64,000 bases of DNA from AP-15 sp963799085 (GTDB taxonomy: Bacteria; Pseudomonadota; Alphaproteobacteria; ATCC43930; CGMCC-115725). The DNA is taken from the NCBI GenBank assembly GCA_963799085.1, contig CAWCWA010000026.1, positions 1-64,000 on the forward strand. The letters are read 5' to 3'. Under the pieces are notes generated by a model, which searched no databases, had not been told where the DNA came from, and was given only the letters and a program-made list of their open reading frames with translations. Of the stretch, positions 35,011 through 43,949 are shown piece by piece. Within the stretch, counting starts at the first letter, position 1. Each line of letters opens with the position of its first letter. Both the position numbers and the translations under genes were made by a program.

Positions 35011-36417
35011 TCAGAGTCGGACGTATTCGTAATCGAGCGAGAGGTCGTTGATCCCGCGCTCGGGCGTGGCGATCCAGCCGGCCATTTTCCCGGGCTCGAC
35101 GACCTGCTGCATCAAGCTTTTGACAAAGGCGCGGTCCGCCTCCGACGGAAGCCATTCGCTCTGCCGCTGGCGCCAAATTTCGGCGGTGACGGGCTGGCCA
35201 TGCGGATCGGTGTGGGCCCCGGCCCAGGCGCCGATCACGCGGCGAAAATGCGGGCTCGGCAGTCGCAGGCGAAAATCGCAGCCGGCCGCAGCAATCTGCC
35301 GGTTCCAGCGCTGCACGGCGTTCTCGCACTCATGGATGTAGGCGCGCCTCGTGACTTCGTTCATCGCATTGCGCAGCGGCCCGTTCTCGATGCCGTTCGG
35401 CGATTCGATCGCCAAAGTCTCCTCTAGCGCGAGATGGTCGGAAAAGCGCCGCTCATCGGGCCGGCCCTTGATGCCGCTGGCGAAATAGCTCGCCGCATTC
35501 GACGAGATTTCCGCGCCGAACAGGTCGAGCGAGGAGCTGAACCAATGGTTCATGTAGCGCTGCAAGGTCGGCAAATCGACGGCGCCGGCGTTGCGCATCG
35601 CCGCCGGGTCGTCGCTGCCGATCTCGCGCGTCACTTCGAGGGTGCGCCGGATCACGCGGGCGATGCCGGTGGCGCCGACGAACATGTGATGCGCCTCCTC
35701 GGTCAGCATAAAATGGCAGGTGCGCGACAGCGGGTCGAAGGCGCTCTCGGCCAAGCATTTCAGTTGGAATTTACCGTCGCGGTCGGTGAAGAAGGTGAAC
35801 ATCAGGAAGCTCAGCCAATCCTCGATCGGCTCGTTAAAGGTGCCGAGGATGCGCGGCTTCTCGGGGTCGCCCGAATGCCGGACGAGGAGTTCCTCGGCCT
35901 CTTCGCGGCCGTCACGGCCAAAATAGGCGTGCAACAGATAAACCATCGCCCAGAGATGGCGGCTCTCCTCGACATTGACCTGGAACAGGTTGCGCAGATC
36001 GTAGAGCGACGGGCAGGTATGCCCGAGCAGGCGCTGCTGTTCGACAGAGGCGGGTTCGGTGTCGCCCTGGGTGACAATCAGCCGGCGCAGCGTTGAGCGG
36101 TATTCGCCCGGCACCTGCTGCCAGACGGGCTCGCCATAGGCGTCGCCAAAGCCGATGCGTCGGTCGGGCACCGCATCGGCCAGAAAGATTCCCCAGCGGT
36201 AGTCCGGCATCTTGACCGAGCCGTACGTCGCCCAGCCCTCGGCATCGACCGAGGTCGCGGTGCGCAGATAGACATCAGCGGTCTGGAACGCGCTCGGCCC
36301 CATCTCGCGCCACCAGTCGAGAAAGCGCGGCTGCCAGTGTTCGAGCGCCCGCTGCAAGGCGCGGTTTTCGCCAAGCCCGACATTGTTCGGGATCCGCTCA
36401 AGATAGTCGATCGCCAT
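35011..36417 (-). CDS. boxB: benzoyl-CoA 2,3-epoxidase subunit BoxB
   Basis: Diiron oxygenase component of the aerobic box pathway, which epoxidises benzoyl-CoA. The 468-residue protein has the BoxB order: IDYLERIPNNVGLGENRALQ, ADVYLRTATSVDAEGWATYG, LYDLRNLFQVNVEESRHLWA with an E-x2-H pair, GTFNEPIEDWLSFLMFTFFT, CHFMLTEEAHHMFVGATGIA with the second E-x2-H pair, and the C-terminal PSPHFRRVIGAWAGAHTDPH. All expected iron ligands appear present. It starts 7 bp after boxC and is probably co-transcribed with it. The FAD/ferredoxin reductase BoxA, its usual electron donor, is not in this window. Confidence 0.95.
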   Translation of the reverse strand: MAIDYLERIPNNVGLGENRALQRALEHWQPRFLDWWREMGPSAFQTADVYLRTATSVDAEGWATYGSVKMPDYRWGIFLADAVPDRRIGFGDAYGEPVWQQVPGEYRSTLRRLIVTQGDTEPASVEQQRLLGHTCPSLYDLRNLFQVNVEESRHLWAMVYLLHAYFGRDGREEAEELLVRHSGDPEKPRILGTFNEPIEDWLSFLMFTFFTDRDGKFQLKCLAESAFDPLSRTCHFMLTEEAHHMFVGATGIARVIRRTLEVTREIGSDDPAAMRNAGAVDLPTLQRYMNHWFSSSLDLFGAEISSNAASYFASGIKGRPDERRFSDHLALEETLAIESPNGIENGPLRNAMNEVTRRAYIHECENAVQRWNRQIAAAGCDFRLRLPSPHFRRVIGAWAGAHTDPHGQPVTAEIWRQRQSEWLPSEADRAFVKSLMQQVVEPGKMAGWIATPERGINDLSLDYEYVRL

Positions 36418-36424
36418 GGCTCAC

Positions 36425-38041
36425 CTATACGCGGTCCCAATTGAAACGCGGCTTGGCGCCGCTGCCGTAGTTCTTGAGGGCGCCGGCTTCGCCAACCGCG
36501 TTGGGTCGGGAAAAGATCCAGTTCTGCCAAGCCGAGAGCCGCGCGAAGATCTTGGTGGCGATGGTTTCCGGCCCGGCGAAGCGCAGACTTGCCTCGAGGC
36601 CGGTCAGGGCGTCGGGCGACAGGCTCGCCCTCTCTTCGAGCGCCAGCCGGATCTCGTCGTCCCAATCGAGTTCGTCCGGAGTAAACGTCACCAAGCCCAG
36701 TGCAAGAGCCTCGGCTGCGTCGAACGTTCCGGCAGAGACCCGGTCGAGGACGCCGTCGTCGTTGAAGCGCGTCGCCAGCCGGGTACGGCCATTGACCATT
36801 TCGAGGCCGCCGAAATTGAACGCATCGAGCCCGACGCGGGTCCCTTCCGCGAGCATGAAGCTGCGGTCGGCGGCGAGCGCCAATTCGAAGAGGCTTCCCG
36901 CAAAGCAGGAATTCTCATCGATCATCGCGAACAGGCTGCGCGAGGACACATCGAGGCGCTGCAATACGCGGCGCAGAAATCCGATCGTCTCGCGCACAAA
37001 CCAGTGATGGCGGCAGGCCGCAATCGCCCGATCGCAGGCGAGCAACGGCTCGACGTCGCCCGATGTCTTCAATACGAGGGTTCCGATCGCCGGCTCGTTG
37101 GCGCGCAGCAGCAACAGCGCGTCATCGAGTTCCCGGGCCATGGCGAGCGGCCACCAGGCGGCGCCAGCGGCGAGGATGGCGGCAAGGTCCGCTGGCGCCG
37201 CGGCGGCGGACGGCGCGTTCACGGTCAGCGTCGCGAAGCGAGCTTTGCAGTCGATCGCCACGGCAACCCATCGGTAGCGCCAGCCCTCCGCGTCGGCCTT
37301 GCGTTCGAGGGGCGGCAACGCCACGCCCACCGCGTCGGCCGGACGATCGCTCGAGGCGGCGAGAGCCGCGGCGCGCGCCTCGACCACTTCGCGAAAGCGA
37401 GCCGGCGGCGTGATGTAGTCGATAAGCCCCCATTCCTTGGCGCGGTCGGCGCGCACCCCCTCGGCGGTGGTGCAGAAGACGTCGGCAAGATCGCGCCGCA
37501 CACGACGCTTGTCGACGAGCCGCGTCAGACCGCCGGTGCCCGGCAGCACGCCGAGGAGCGGCACCTCGGGCAGGCTCACCGTGCTCGACCGGTCGTCGAC
37601 CATGACGATCTCGTCGCAGGCAAGCGCCAACTCGTAGCCGCCGCCGGCGCAGGCGCCATTGATTGCGGCGAGGAATTTCAAGCCGGAATTGGCGCTCGAA
37701 TCCTCGATGCCGTTTCGCGTCTCGTTGGTGAATTTGCAGAAATTGACCTTCTGCGCATGGCTTGCCTGGCCCAGCATGTAGATGTTGGCGCCCGAGCAGA
37801 AGACGCGCTCCCGGCCGCTCGTTAGAACGACGACCCTGACCTCGGGATGCTCGAAGCGAATGCGGTTCAGGGCGTCGTGCAATTCGATATCGACCCCCAG
37901 ATCGTAGGAATTGAGCTTCAAGCGATAGCCGGGGTCGAGCCCGCCTTCTTCGGCGACATCGAGGGTCAGGGTCGCGACAGGACCGGCACAAGAGAGCCGC
38001 CAATGCCGGTAACGGCCGGGGTCGGTGTCAAAAGCGATCAT
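36425..38041 (-). CDS. boxC: benzoyl-CoA-dihydrodiol lyase (BoxC)
   Basis: Hydrolase/lyase opening the epoxide product of BoxB in the aerobic benzoyl-CoA pathway. The 538-residue protein has two crotonase-like modules: FDTDPGRYRHWRLSCAGPVA, RVVVLTSGRERVFCSGANIY, INGACAGGGYELALACDEIV, VPLLGVLPGTGGLTRLVDKR, WGLIDYI, then NSCFAGSLFELALAADRSFM and the C-terminal LSAWQNWIFSRPNAVGEAGA. Length matches known BoxC (about 550). First gene of the minus-strand operon; the divergent TPP-enzyme gene starts 176 bp away, so that gap probably holds both promoters. Confidence 0.95.
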   Translation of the reverse strand: MIAFDTDPGRYRHWRLSCAGPVATLTLDVAEEGGLDPGYRLKLNSYDLGVDIELHDALNRIRFEHPEVRVVVLTSGRERVFCSGANIYMLGQASHAQKVNFCKFTNETRNGIEDSSANSGLKFLAAINGACAGGGYELALACDEIVMVDDRSSTVSLPEVPLLGVLPGTGGLTRLVDKRRVRRDLADVFCTTAEGVRADRAKEWGLIDYITPPARFREVVEARAAALAASSDRPADAVGVALPPLERKADAEGWRYRWVAVAIDCKARFATLTVNAPSAAAAPADLAAILAAGAAWWPLAMARELDDALLLLRANEPAIGTLVLKTSGDVEPLLACDRAIAACRHHWFVRETIGFLRRVLQRLDVSSRSLFAMIDENSCFAGSLFELALAADRSFMLAEGTRVGLDAFNFGGLEMVNGRTRLATRFNDDGVLDRVSAGTFDAAEALALGLVTFTPDELDWDDEIRLALEERASLSPDALTGLEASLRFAGPETIATKIFARLSAWQNWIFSRPNAVGEAGALKNYGSGAKPRFNWDRV

Positions 38042-38217
38042 CGCGCCGCAAGCCCCTCGAGGATGATGTATTCTAGCACAGATCGGGTTGCGGCTGGGGG
38101 CGGGGAAGAGGTCGCGATAAAAAGCACCCCCCGTTTGGCGTGGCCGGCGCCTTCGGCTCGCATCCCTTGCGTCGGGCGGACCGTCGCGGCGATATTGTCG
38201 CCGAGGAGGAGCGGGCG

Positions 38218-39852
38218 ATGACCAGAATGACGGGCGGGGCGGCGGTGGTCGAGATGCTGCGCCGACACGGGGTGGACACGATCTTCGCCCTACCTGGCGT
38301 GCAAAACGACGCGCTCTTTGTCGCCTTCTACGACGCCGGCGAGGCGTTGCGGATCATCCACACCCGGCACGAGCAGGGTGCGGCCTACATGGCGTTCGGC
38401 TATGCCCGGTCGAGCGGCAAAATCGGGACTTACGCGGTGGTGCCGGGCCCGGGGTTCCTGAACACCACCGCGGCGCTCGCCACCGCTTACGCCACCAATG
38501 CCCGGGTCTTGTGTCTCAGTGGCCAAGTGCAGTCCGATCTGATCGGCCGTGGTTTCGGCCTTCTGCACGAGATCCCCGATCAGCTCGGGATTCTTTCCCG
38601 ACTGACAAAATGGGCGGCGCGCATCGATCATCCGACCTGCGCCGGGATGCTCGTCAACGAGGCTTTTTGGCAGCTGCACGATGGCCGCCCCCGTCCAGTC
38701 GGGCTCGAAGTGCCGCCCGATGTGCTGGCGCTCGAGACCGCGGTAACGCTTCCTGTCGCCTTGGCGCCGCCGCCGCTCACCGAGCCCGATCCCGACCAGA
38801 TCGACAAGGCCGCTGCACTTCTCGCCAACTCCAAGAAGCCGATGATCTTTGTCGGTGGGGGAGCGGTCGACGCGGCCGAGGACCTGATCGCGGTCGCCGA
38901 AATGCTGCAGGCGCCGGTCGTCAGTTTCACCGGCGGCCGCGGCATCGTCAGCGACCGGTATTACCTCGCCCAGTCCGGGCTCGCGGGCCATGAATTGTGG
39001 CGCGAGGCCGATGTCGTCTTGGCGGTCGGCACGCGGCTGCACCAGCCGCAATTGCGCTGGGGCGTCGATCGTGACCTGCAGCTGATCCGTATCGACATCG
39101 ACCCTACCGAGATCGCCCGCTTCTTTCGCCCCGCACTCGGGATCGTGGCGCATGCCGGGCCGGCGCTTGCAGCACTGCGCCGGTCGCTCGAACGAAGCGG
39201 GCCGAAGCGCGCCTCGCGGCGGGACGAACTCGAAGCGCTGAAGGCGCGCATGCTCGCCGGGATCGAGGAAAAGCTCGGCCCGCAATGCGAATATCTGAGG
39301 GCGATCCGCGAGGAACTCCCCGACGAAGGCATCTATGTCGAGGATCTGACCCAGGTCGGCTATGTCGGCCGGATGGCGTTTCCGGTCTATCACCCCCGCA
39401 CCTACATCCACAGCGGCTACCAAGGCACGCTCGGTCACGGCTTCGCCACGGCACTCGGCGCCAAGGTCGGGCGACCCGATCTGCCGGTCGTCTCGGTCTC
39501 GGGCGATGGTGGCTTCATGTACAACGTCCAGGAATTGTCGACCGCGGTGCGGCACGGCGTCGACATCGTCCAGATCGTCTTTGCCGATGGCGCCTACGGC
39601 AATGTCCGGCGCATGCAGAAGGAGGATTACGGCAACCGGCTGATCGGCATCGATCTCGCCAACCCGAATTTCCCGAAAATGGCCGAGAGTTTCGGGGTGG
39701 CTGGGGTGCGCGTGACAACCCCCGACGGACTTCGCCGCGAACTGGCCGCCGCGCTGAAACGACGGGGCACCAGCCTGATCGAGGTTGCGGTCGGCGAAAT
39801 GCCCGATCCGTGGAAGACCTTGGTTCAGCCGCGGGTGCGCGGCGCGCGGTAG
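38218..39852 (+). CDS. thiamine diphosphate-dependent decarboxylase/lyase (acetolactate-synthase-like)
   Basis: A 544-residue TPP enzyme with three domains: Pyr domain (FALPGVQNDALFVAFYDAGE, HTRHEQGAAYMAFGYARSSG with the catalytic Glu), central domain (KKPMIFVGGGAVDAAEDLIA) and PP domain (GTLGHGFATALGAKVGRPDL, VSVSGDGGFMYNVQELSTAV with the GDG metal-TPP motif, FADGAYGNVRRMQKEDYGNR). It is not anabolic acetolactate synthase by context. It forms an operon with a ureohydrolase (7 bp apart), which suggests 2-ketoarginine decarboxylase (AruI-like); benzoylformate decarboxylase beside the box genes is another reading. The start has GGAGGAGC upstream. Confidence 0.82.
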   Translation: MTRMTGGAAVVEMLRRHGVDTIFALPGVQNDALFVAFYDAGEALRIIHTRHEQGAAYMAFGYARSSGKIGTYAVVPGPGFLNTTAALATAYATNARVLCLSGQVQSDLIGRGFGLLHEIPDQLGILSRLTKWAARIDHPTCAGMLVNEAFWQLHDGRPRPVGLEVPPDVLALETAVTLPVALAPPPLTEPDPDQIDKAAALLANSKKPMIFVGGGAVDAAEDLIAVAEMLQAPVVSFTGGRGIVSDRYYLAQSGLAGHELWREADVVLAVGTRLHQPQLRWGVDRDLQLIRIDIDPTEIARFFRPALGIVAHAGPALAALRRSLERSGPKRASRRDELEALKARMLAGIEEKLGPQCEYLRAIREELPDEGIYVEDLTQVGYVGRMAFPVYHPRTYIHSGYQGTLGHGFATALGAKVGRPDLPVVSVSGDGGFMYNVQELSTAVRHGVDIVQIVFADGAYGNVRRMQKEDYGNRLIGIDLANPNFPKMAESFGVAGVRVTTPDGLRRELAAALKRRGTSLIEVAVGEMPDPWKTLVQPRVRGAR

Positions 39853-39859
39853 AAGGGGC

Positions 39860-40926
39860 ATGTTCGACAAGGCGAAGCTCGACCGGCTGCGCGCCAAATA
39901 CGAGGGCGCCAAGGAGACCGAGGTAGCGCCCGAGGCGTTCCAAAAGCCGCTGCAGCTGGTGTTCGGCAGCGCCTACCGCCGGTCGATGCCTTACGCCGGT
40001 GTCTCGACCTTGCTCGACCTACCCTACCGGCCCGAGGCGCCCGATCTCCCGGATTTCGGCGGGCTCGACGTGGCGCTTGTCGGCGTGCCGATGGATCTGG
40101 GCGTCACCAACCGGCCGGGCGCCCGGTTCGGCCCGCGCGCGGTGCGCGATGTCGAGCGGATCGGGCCCTACAACCACGCGCTTGGCGTCGTGCCGAAGGG
40201 CGAATGCGAGGCCGCCGATATCGGCGACGTCCCACTGCGCTCGCGCTACAGCCTCGAGCCAGTCGATCGAGGACATCGCCCTCATTCTACGCCCGCATCC
40301 AACAAGGCCGGGGTGCGGCCGCTGTCGGTCGGCGGCGACCATTCGATGACCTATCCGATCCTCAAATCCTTGGGCGCCGAGCGGCCGGTCGGCCTCGTCC
40401 ATATCGACGCCCATTGCGACACGATGGGCGAGTTCGAGGATACGAAATTCCACCATGGCGGCCCGTTCCGCCAGGCGGTGCTGGCCGGCGTTCTCGACCC
40501 CGAGCGCACGATCCAGATCGGCATCCGCGGCCCGGCCGAATCTTCTGGGGGTTCTCCTACGATTCCGGGATGACAGTGCTCCATATCGAGGATGTCGGTC
40601 GGCTGGGCATCGCCGGGGTTGTGGAGAAGGCCCGCGAAGTTGTCGGCGACGGCCCGACCTATGTCTCGTTCGATGTCGACGGGCTCGACCCGGTCTATGC
40701 GCCCGGCACCGGCACGCCCGAGGCCGGCGGGCTCACCCCGCGCGAGGCGCAAGCGATCCTGCACGGGCTGAAGGGCATCGACATCATCGGCGCCGACGTC
40801 GTCGAGGTCGCCCCGCAATACGACCCGACCAACAACACCGCCATGGTCGCCGCCCAACTGTTGTTCGAGCTTTTCTCGCTTACCGTTCTCGGCCGCAATT
40901 TCCGCCGCCGCACCGCCGCAAGCTGA
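39860..40926 (+). CDS. agmatinase/guanidinobutyrase-type ureohydrolase, several frameshifts
   Basis: Binuclear Mn enzyme of the arginase/agmatinase family. In order: PMDLGVTNRPGARFGPRAVR, GDVPLRSRYSLE, then (after indels near 40260 and 40290-40300) VRPLSVGGDHSMTYPIL with the metal His, GLVHIDAHCDTMGEFE with the DxHxD metal motif, HHGGPFRQAV, FFWGFSYDSGM (indel near 40540), TYVSFDVDGLDPVYAPGTGT with DxD, and NNTAMVAAQLLFELFS. All ligands are present. The split region should read SIEDIALFYARIQQ. Together with the upstream TPP enzyme, it may hydrolyse 4-guanidinobutyrate rather than agmatine; that is inference. Confidence 0.85.
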
Positions 40927-41143
40927 GCGCCGCCCTCCGCACCTGTTTCTGTCGTGGAATTTACAGGCGCTCGGTCTGCCCCGATGGCTTCGCGCCGGCA
41001 CTCCCGTTTGATCGATTCCTCGCGGCCGCCGCTCCGTTTGCCGCTAGGTTGCGAAAGATGCAACACGATTGTGGCGATTTTGCCGTCTTTATTCGACGGA
41101 GCCGCGATCCAGCGTCGGAATGTTCATGGCGACGCACAAGCCC

Positions 41144-42511
41144 TCACCCCGCGAAGGGGGTCAGCAGGTCGCGGGCGTCGGGCAGGGTTTCGAGCTGAGC
41201 GATCGCCGTGAGGGCGGCGTCGACGCTCGCGTCAGGCAATGGGCGGGCGGCGTTTTTTGCGCAATCGCGGAACTTCGCCTCGAACTGGGCGTCGTTCAGC
41301 GGTTTTTGTGGCGAGCCGATCGGGTCGGTCGCCTCGATCGTGACCGAGCGGCCGTCGCTGTGCTGCACGCTGACGCTCAGCGAGCGATGCGGCCGGCCAT
41401 CCCGCGCCACCCCGGCGATCCGATCCGACAAAGCCAGCACCAAGGCGTCTCCCAGACCGTCGACATCGGCGATCCCGACCCGGCCGCGCACCAGGGCCGT
41501 GGCGACGAGGAAGGGCTGGCCGAACTGGGCTTCCACCACCTGGGTCGGGCGGCGCTTAGCGGGCCCGAAGCCGAACTGGTCGGCATGGCCGGCGGGATCG
41601 GCCTCGATCGTCACCGCCGCGATGTCGTCGGCCCCGGCGATCCCCAATGCCGCCCGCGCCGCGATCGCCGCGTCGATCGCCGCGTGCAATGGGCGGCCGC
41701 AGGGATAGGGCTTGTAGCTCAGCGCTTCGCCGCAAAAGACGGAGCCGAGGTCGCGCAGCAGCAATGCCGCGTCGTGGCCTTGCGGTTGATAGAGCTCGAA
41801 GAACCCGAAACGGCCGTTGAAGATATTATGCGCGCCGGTGAACCCGGTTCGCGCCAACACGGCGGCGAAAACGCCGGCATTTGCCGCCTGGCCCGCCTGC
41901 AGGCGCTTAGTCAAGGCCCCGTCGAGGATGCACTGGCGGTTGCCGGCGGCCTGACTGTAGGCGATGCCGAAGGCGTTCAGCATCTCTTCCGTCGTCAGGC
42001 CCAGCAATTTGCCCGCCGTCGCCGCAGCACCGAACACCCCGATCGCGGCCGTGCGGTGCCAGCCGCGGTCCAAGGTGCAGGCGAAGGCGATGCGACAGGA
42101 CACATCCAGCCCCAGCGCCACCGCCAGCAGCAGATCCCGGCCGCTGACGCCGCCAAGACTATCGGCCGCCGCCAATGCCGCAGCGAGCACGGAGACGCCG
42201 GGGTGGATCGAGCCGCCGGTGTCGAGCGTGTCGTCGAAGTCGAGCGCATGGCCCATGCTGGCATTGAGGAGCGCGGCCTGCGGCGCCGGCAGGCGCATCC
42301 CGCGGAGCAAGACGCGGCTTTCCTGCCGCCCGCCCCAATCGCCGATCACCTTGCACAGCTCGTCGATTCCGGGCGAACCGCTGCCGCCGAGCATGCAACC
42401 GAAGGTATCGAGAATGTCACGGCGCGCGGATTGGATGGCGCTCGCAGGGAGGTCCGCGTATCGGGTGCTGCAGACATGCCGGGCAAGCGCCCTGGCGGGG
42501 TCATCGGTCAT
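41144..42511 (-). CDS. MmgE/PrpD family protein
   Basis: A 455-residue member of the 2-methylcitrate dehydratase/cis-aconitate decarboxylase fold. Helical N-terminal part: DILDTFGCMLGGSGSPGIDE, LLNASMGHALDFDDTLDTGG, SIHPGVSVLAAALAAADSLG, GIAYSQAAGNRQCILDGALT, KRLQAGQAANAGVFAAVLAR and the small domain FCGEALSYKPYPCGRPLHAA. The HALDFDDT and SIHPG motifs mark the family. The substrate is unknown; there is no prpB/prpC beside it, so a propionate role is not supported. Convergent with the ureohydrolase. Confidence 0.92.
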   Translation of the reverse strand: MTDDPARALARHVCSTRYADLPASAIQSARRDILDTFGCMLGGSGSPGIDELCKVIGDWGGRQESRVLLRGMRLPAPQAALLNASMGHALDFDDTLDTGGSIHPGVSVLAAALAAADSLGGVSGRDLLLAVALGLDVSCRIAFACTLDRGWHRTAAIGVFGAAATAGKLLGLTTEEMLNAFGIAYSQAAGNRQCILDGALTKRLQAGQAANAGVFAAVLARTGFTGAHNIFNGRFGFFELYQPQGHDAALLLRDLGSVFCGEALSYKPYPCGRPLHAAIDAAIAARAALGIAGADDIAAVTIEADPAGHADQFGFGPAKRRPTQVVEAQFGQPFLVATALVRGRVGIADVDGLGDALVLALSDRIAGVARDGRPHRSLSVSVQHSDGRSVTIEATDPIGSPQKPLNDAQFEAKFRDCAKNAARPLPDASVDAALTAIAQLETLPDARDLLTPFAG

Positions 42512-42580
42512 CGGCGTTCTCCCACATCGTCACCCGAGCCTTTGGGCCGGGCTGGACGCGCACAGCCTGTCGCTCCGGCA

Positions 42581-43414
42581 TCAGAGGGGGCCACGTTCGG
42601 CGGCGTGGTATTTGCGGCGGATCTCGGCGAGATCGACGTGGGCCGGCGGCAGTTCGAGACCCATCCCGGCCATCGTGTCGGCGATGATCTGCGAGATCGC
42701 CAGGTTGCGGAACCATTTGTGGTCGGCGGGAATGACGAACCAGGGCGCCCACTCGGTGCTGGTCAAGGAGAGCGCGTTTTCATAAGCCTCGATGTATCGC
42801 GGCCAGAATTCGCGCTCGATGTAGTCGCTTTCGCTGATCTTCCAGTGGCGGGCCGGGTCGTCGAGCCGCTGCTTGAAGCGGGCCAGCTGCTCCGCAGGGC
42901 TGATATGGAGGTAGAATTTGAGGATGCGGGTGCGGTTTTCCGCCAGTGTCCGCTCGAACGCGTTGATCAGCTCGTAGCGCTTCGACCAGACCGATTGCGG
43001 CACGAGATCGTGGACGCGCACGATCAGCACGTCCTCGTAATGTGAGCGGTTGTAAACGACGACATCGCCATTGGCGGGCGCTGGCAGATGCGCGCGCCAC
43101 AGAAAATCGTGGGCCTGCTCCGCTTCGCTCGGCTGTTTGAAGCAAACCACCGATATTCCTTGCGGGTTCATGCCGGTGAACAGGTGCCGGATGGCCCCGT
43201 CCTTGCCGGCGGCGTCGAGCCCTTGCAGGACGATCAGCAGCGACTGGCGGGCGTCGGCGTAAAGCAGGTATTGCAGCCGCGCCATGCGCTCGACCTGCTC
43301 GCGTATCGCGGCCTCGGCCGTGTCGCGCGAGTGGCCGCCGGTAGAGGATGGATCGATCCTCGCGAGGCGCGGCTTGGCACCGGGTGCGACGATGAATTCC
43401 TTGCGATAGTCCAT
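42581..43414 (-). CDS. polyphosphate kinase 2 (PPK2) family protein
   Basis: A 277-residue nucleotide polyphosphate phosphotransferase. P-loop fold: LIVLQGLDAAGKDGAIRHLF (Walker A), TGMNPQGISVVCFKQPSEAE, HDFLWRAHLPAPANGDVVVY with the Walker B-type Asp, NRSHYEDVLIVRVHDLVP, RILKFYLHISPAEQLARFKQ, RLDDPARHWKISESDYIERE and the base-binding APWFVIPADHKWFRNLAISQ. Single PPK2 domain, class I-like length. It interconverts polyphosphate and NDP/NTP. Start ATG 43414 (MDYRKEFIV) is preferred; a TTG lies 6 bp upstream. Confidence 0.92.
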   Translation of the reverse strand: MDYRKEFIVAPGAKPRLARIDPSSTGGHSRDTAEAAIREQVERMARLQYLLYADARQSLLIVLQGLDAAGKDGAIRHLFTGMNPQGISVVCFKQPSEAEQAHDFLWRAHLPAPANGDVVVYNRSHYEDVLIVRVHDLVPQSVWSKRYELINAFERTLAENRTRILKFYLHISPAEQLARFKQRLDDPARHWKISESDYIEREFWPRYIEAYENALSLTSTEWAPWFVIPADHKWFRNLAISQIIADTMAGMGLELPPAHVDLAEIRRKYHAAERGPL

Positions 43415-43453
43415 GACCAAGGCTCCGTGCCGCCGGCGACCGCCTTCTCCGGC

Positions 43454-43921
43454 TCAGGCGCGCCTTTCCGCGAGGATGTCGCGGATTTCCTCGAGCAGTT
43501 CCTCGCTGCGCGGCGGTGGGGGCGGCGGCGGGGCGGCCGCTTCCTCGCGCACGTGCAGGCGGGTCAAGGCCTTGATCAGCCAGAATATGGCAAAACTGAC
43601 GATCACGAACTGGATCACGGTGTTGAGAAAGAGACCGATGTTCCAGGTCACAGCGCCGGCCTTCTGCGCCTCGGCAAGGGTCGGGGCGGTCGGCCCCTTC
43701 AGGGTGACAAAAATATTGGTGAAGTCGATGCCGCCGAACAACAGGCCGAGGAGCGGCGTCAGGATGTCCTTGACCAGGCTGTTGACGACGCCGGTGAAGG
43801 CGACGCCGATGATGATGCCGACGGCAAGATCGATGACATTGCCGCGCATGATGAAGGCGCGGAACTCGTTGATCCAGGCCGGCCGGTGCAACCGGGCTGG
43901 AGAGGCAGTTGGTTCGCTCAT
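43454..43921 (-). CDS. mscL: large-conductance mechanosensitive channel
   Basis: A 155-residue membrane channel that opens under hypo-osmotic stress. WINEFRAFIMRGNVIDLAVG and IIIGVAFTGVVNSLVKDILT (TM1 with the pore-lining AVGIIIGVAF), LTPLLGLLFGGIDFTN, and TM2 FVIVSFAIFWLIKALTRL; the C-terminal helix EELLEEIRDILAER ends the protein after a seven-proline run. The periplasmic loop contains an extra segment (TLAEAQKAGAVTWN) common in proteobacterial MscL. Start ATG 43921; GTG 43927 is possible. Confidence 0.95.
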   Translation of the reverse strand: MSEPTASPARLHRPAWINEFRAFIMRGNVIDLAVGIIIGVAFTGVVNSLVKDILTPLLGLLFGGIDFTNIFVTLKGPTAPTLAEAQKAGAVTWNIGLFLNTVIQFVIVSFAIFWLIKALTRLHVREEAAAPPPPPPPRSEELLEEIRDILAERRA

Positions 43922-43949
43922 CGACACCCTCCGTTGTTGCCGGCCGGGA

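Noticed and set aside
41048..41100. Third copy of the 123-bp repeat near 41070 (TGTGGCGATTTTGCCG)
   Set aside because: Only a short, imperfect match to one end and no hairpin end; kept only as a hint.
42581..43921. PPK2-MscL pair as a dedicated stress island
   Set aside because: Both are common housekeeping stress genes and the spacing does not show a shared unit beyond same-strand order.
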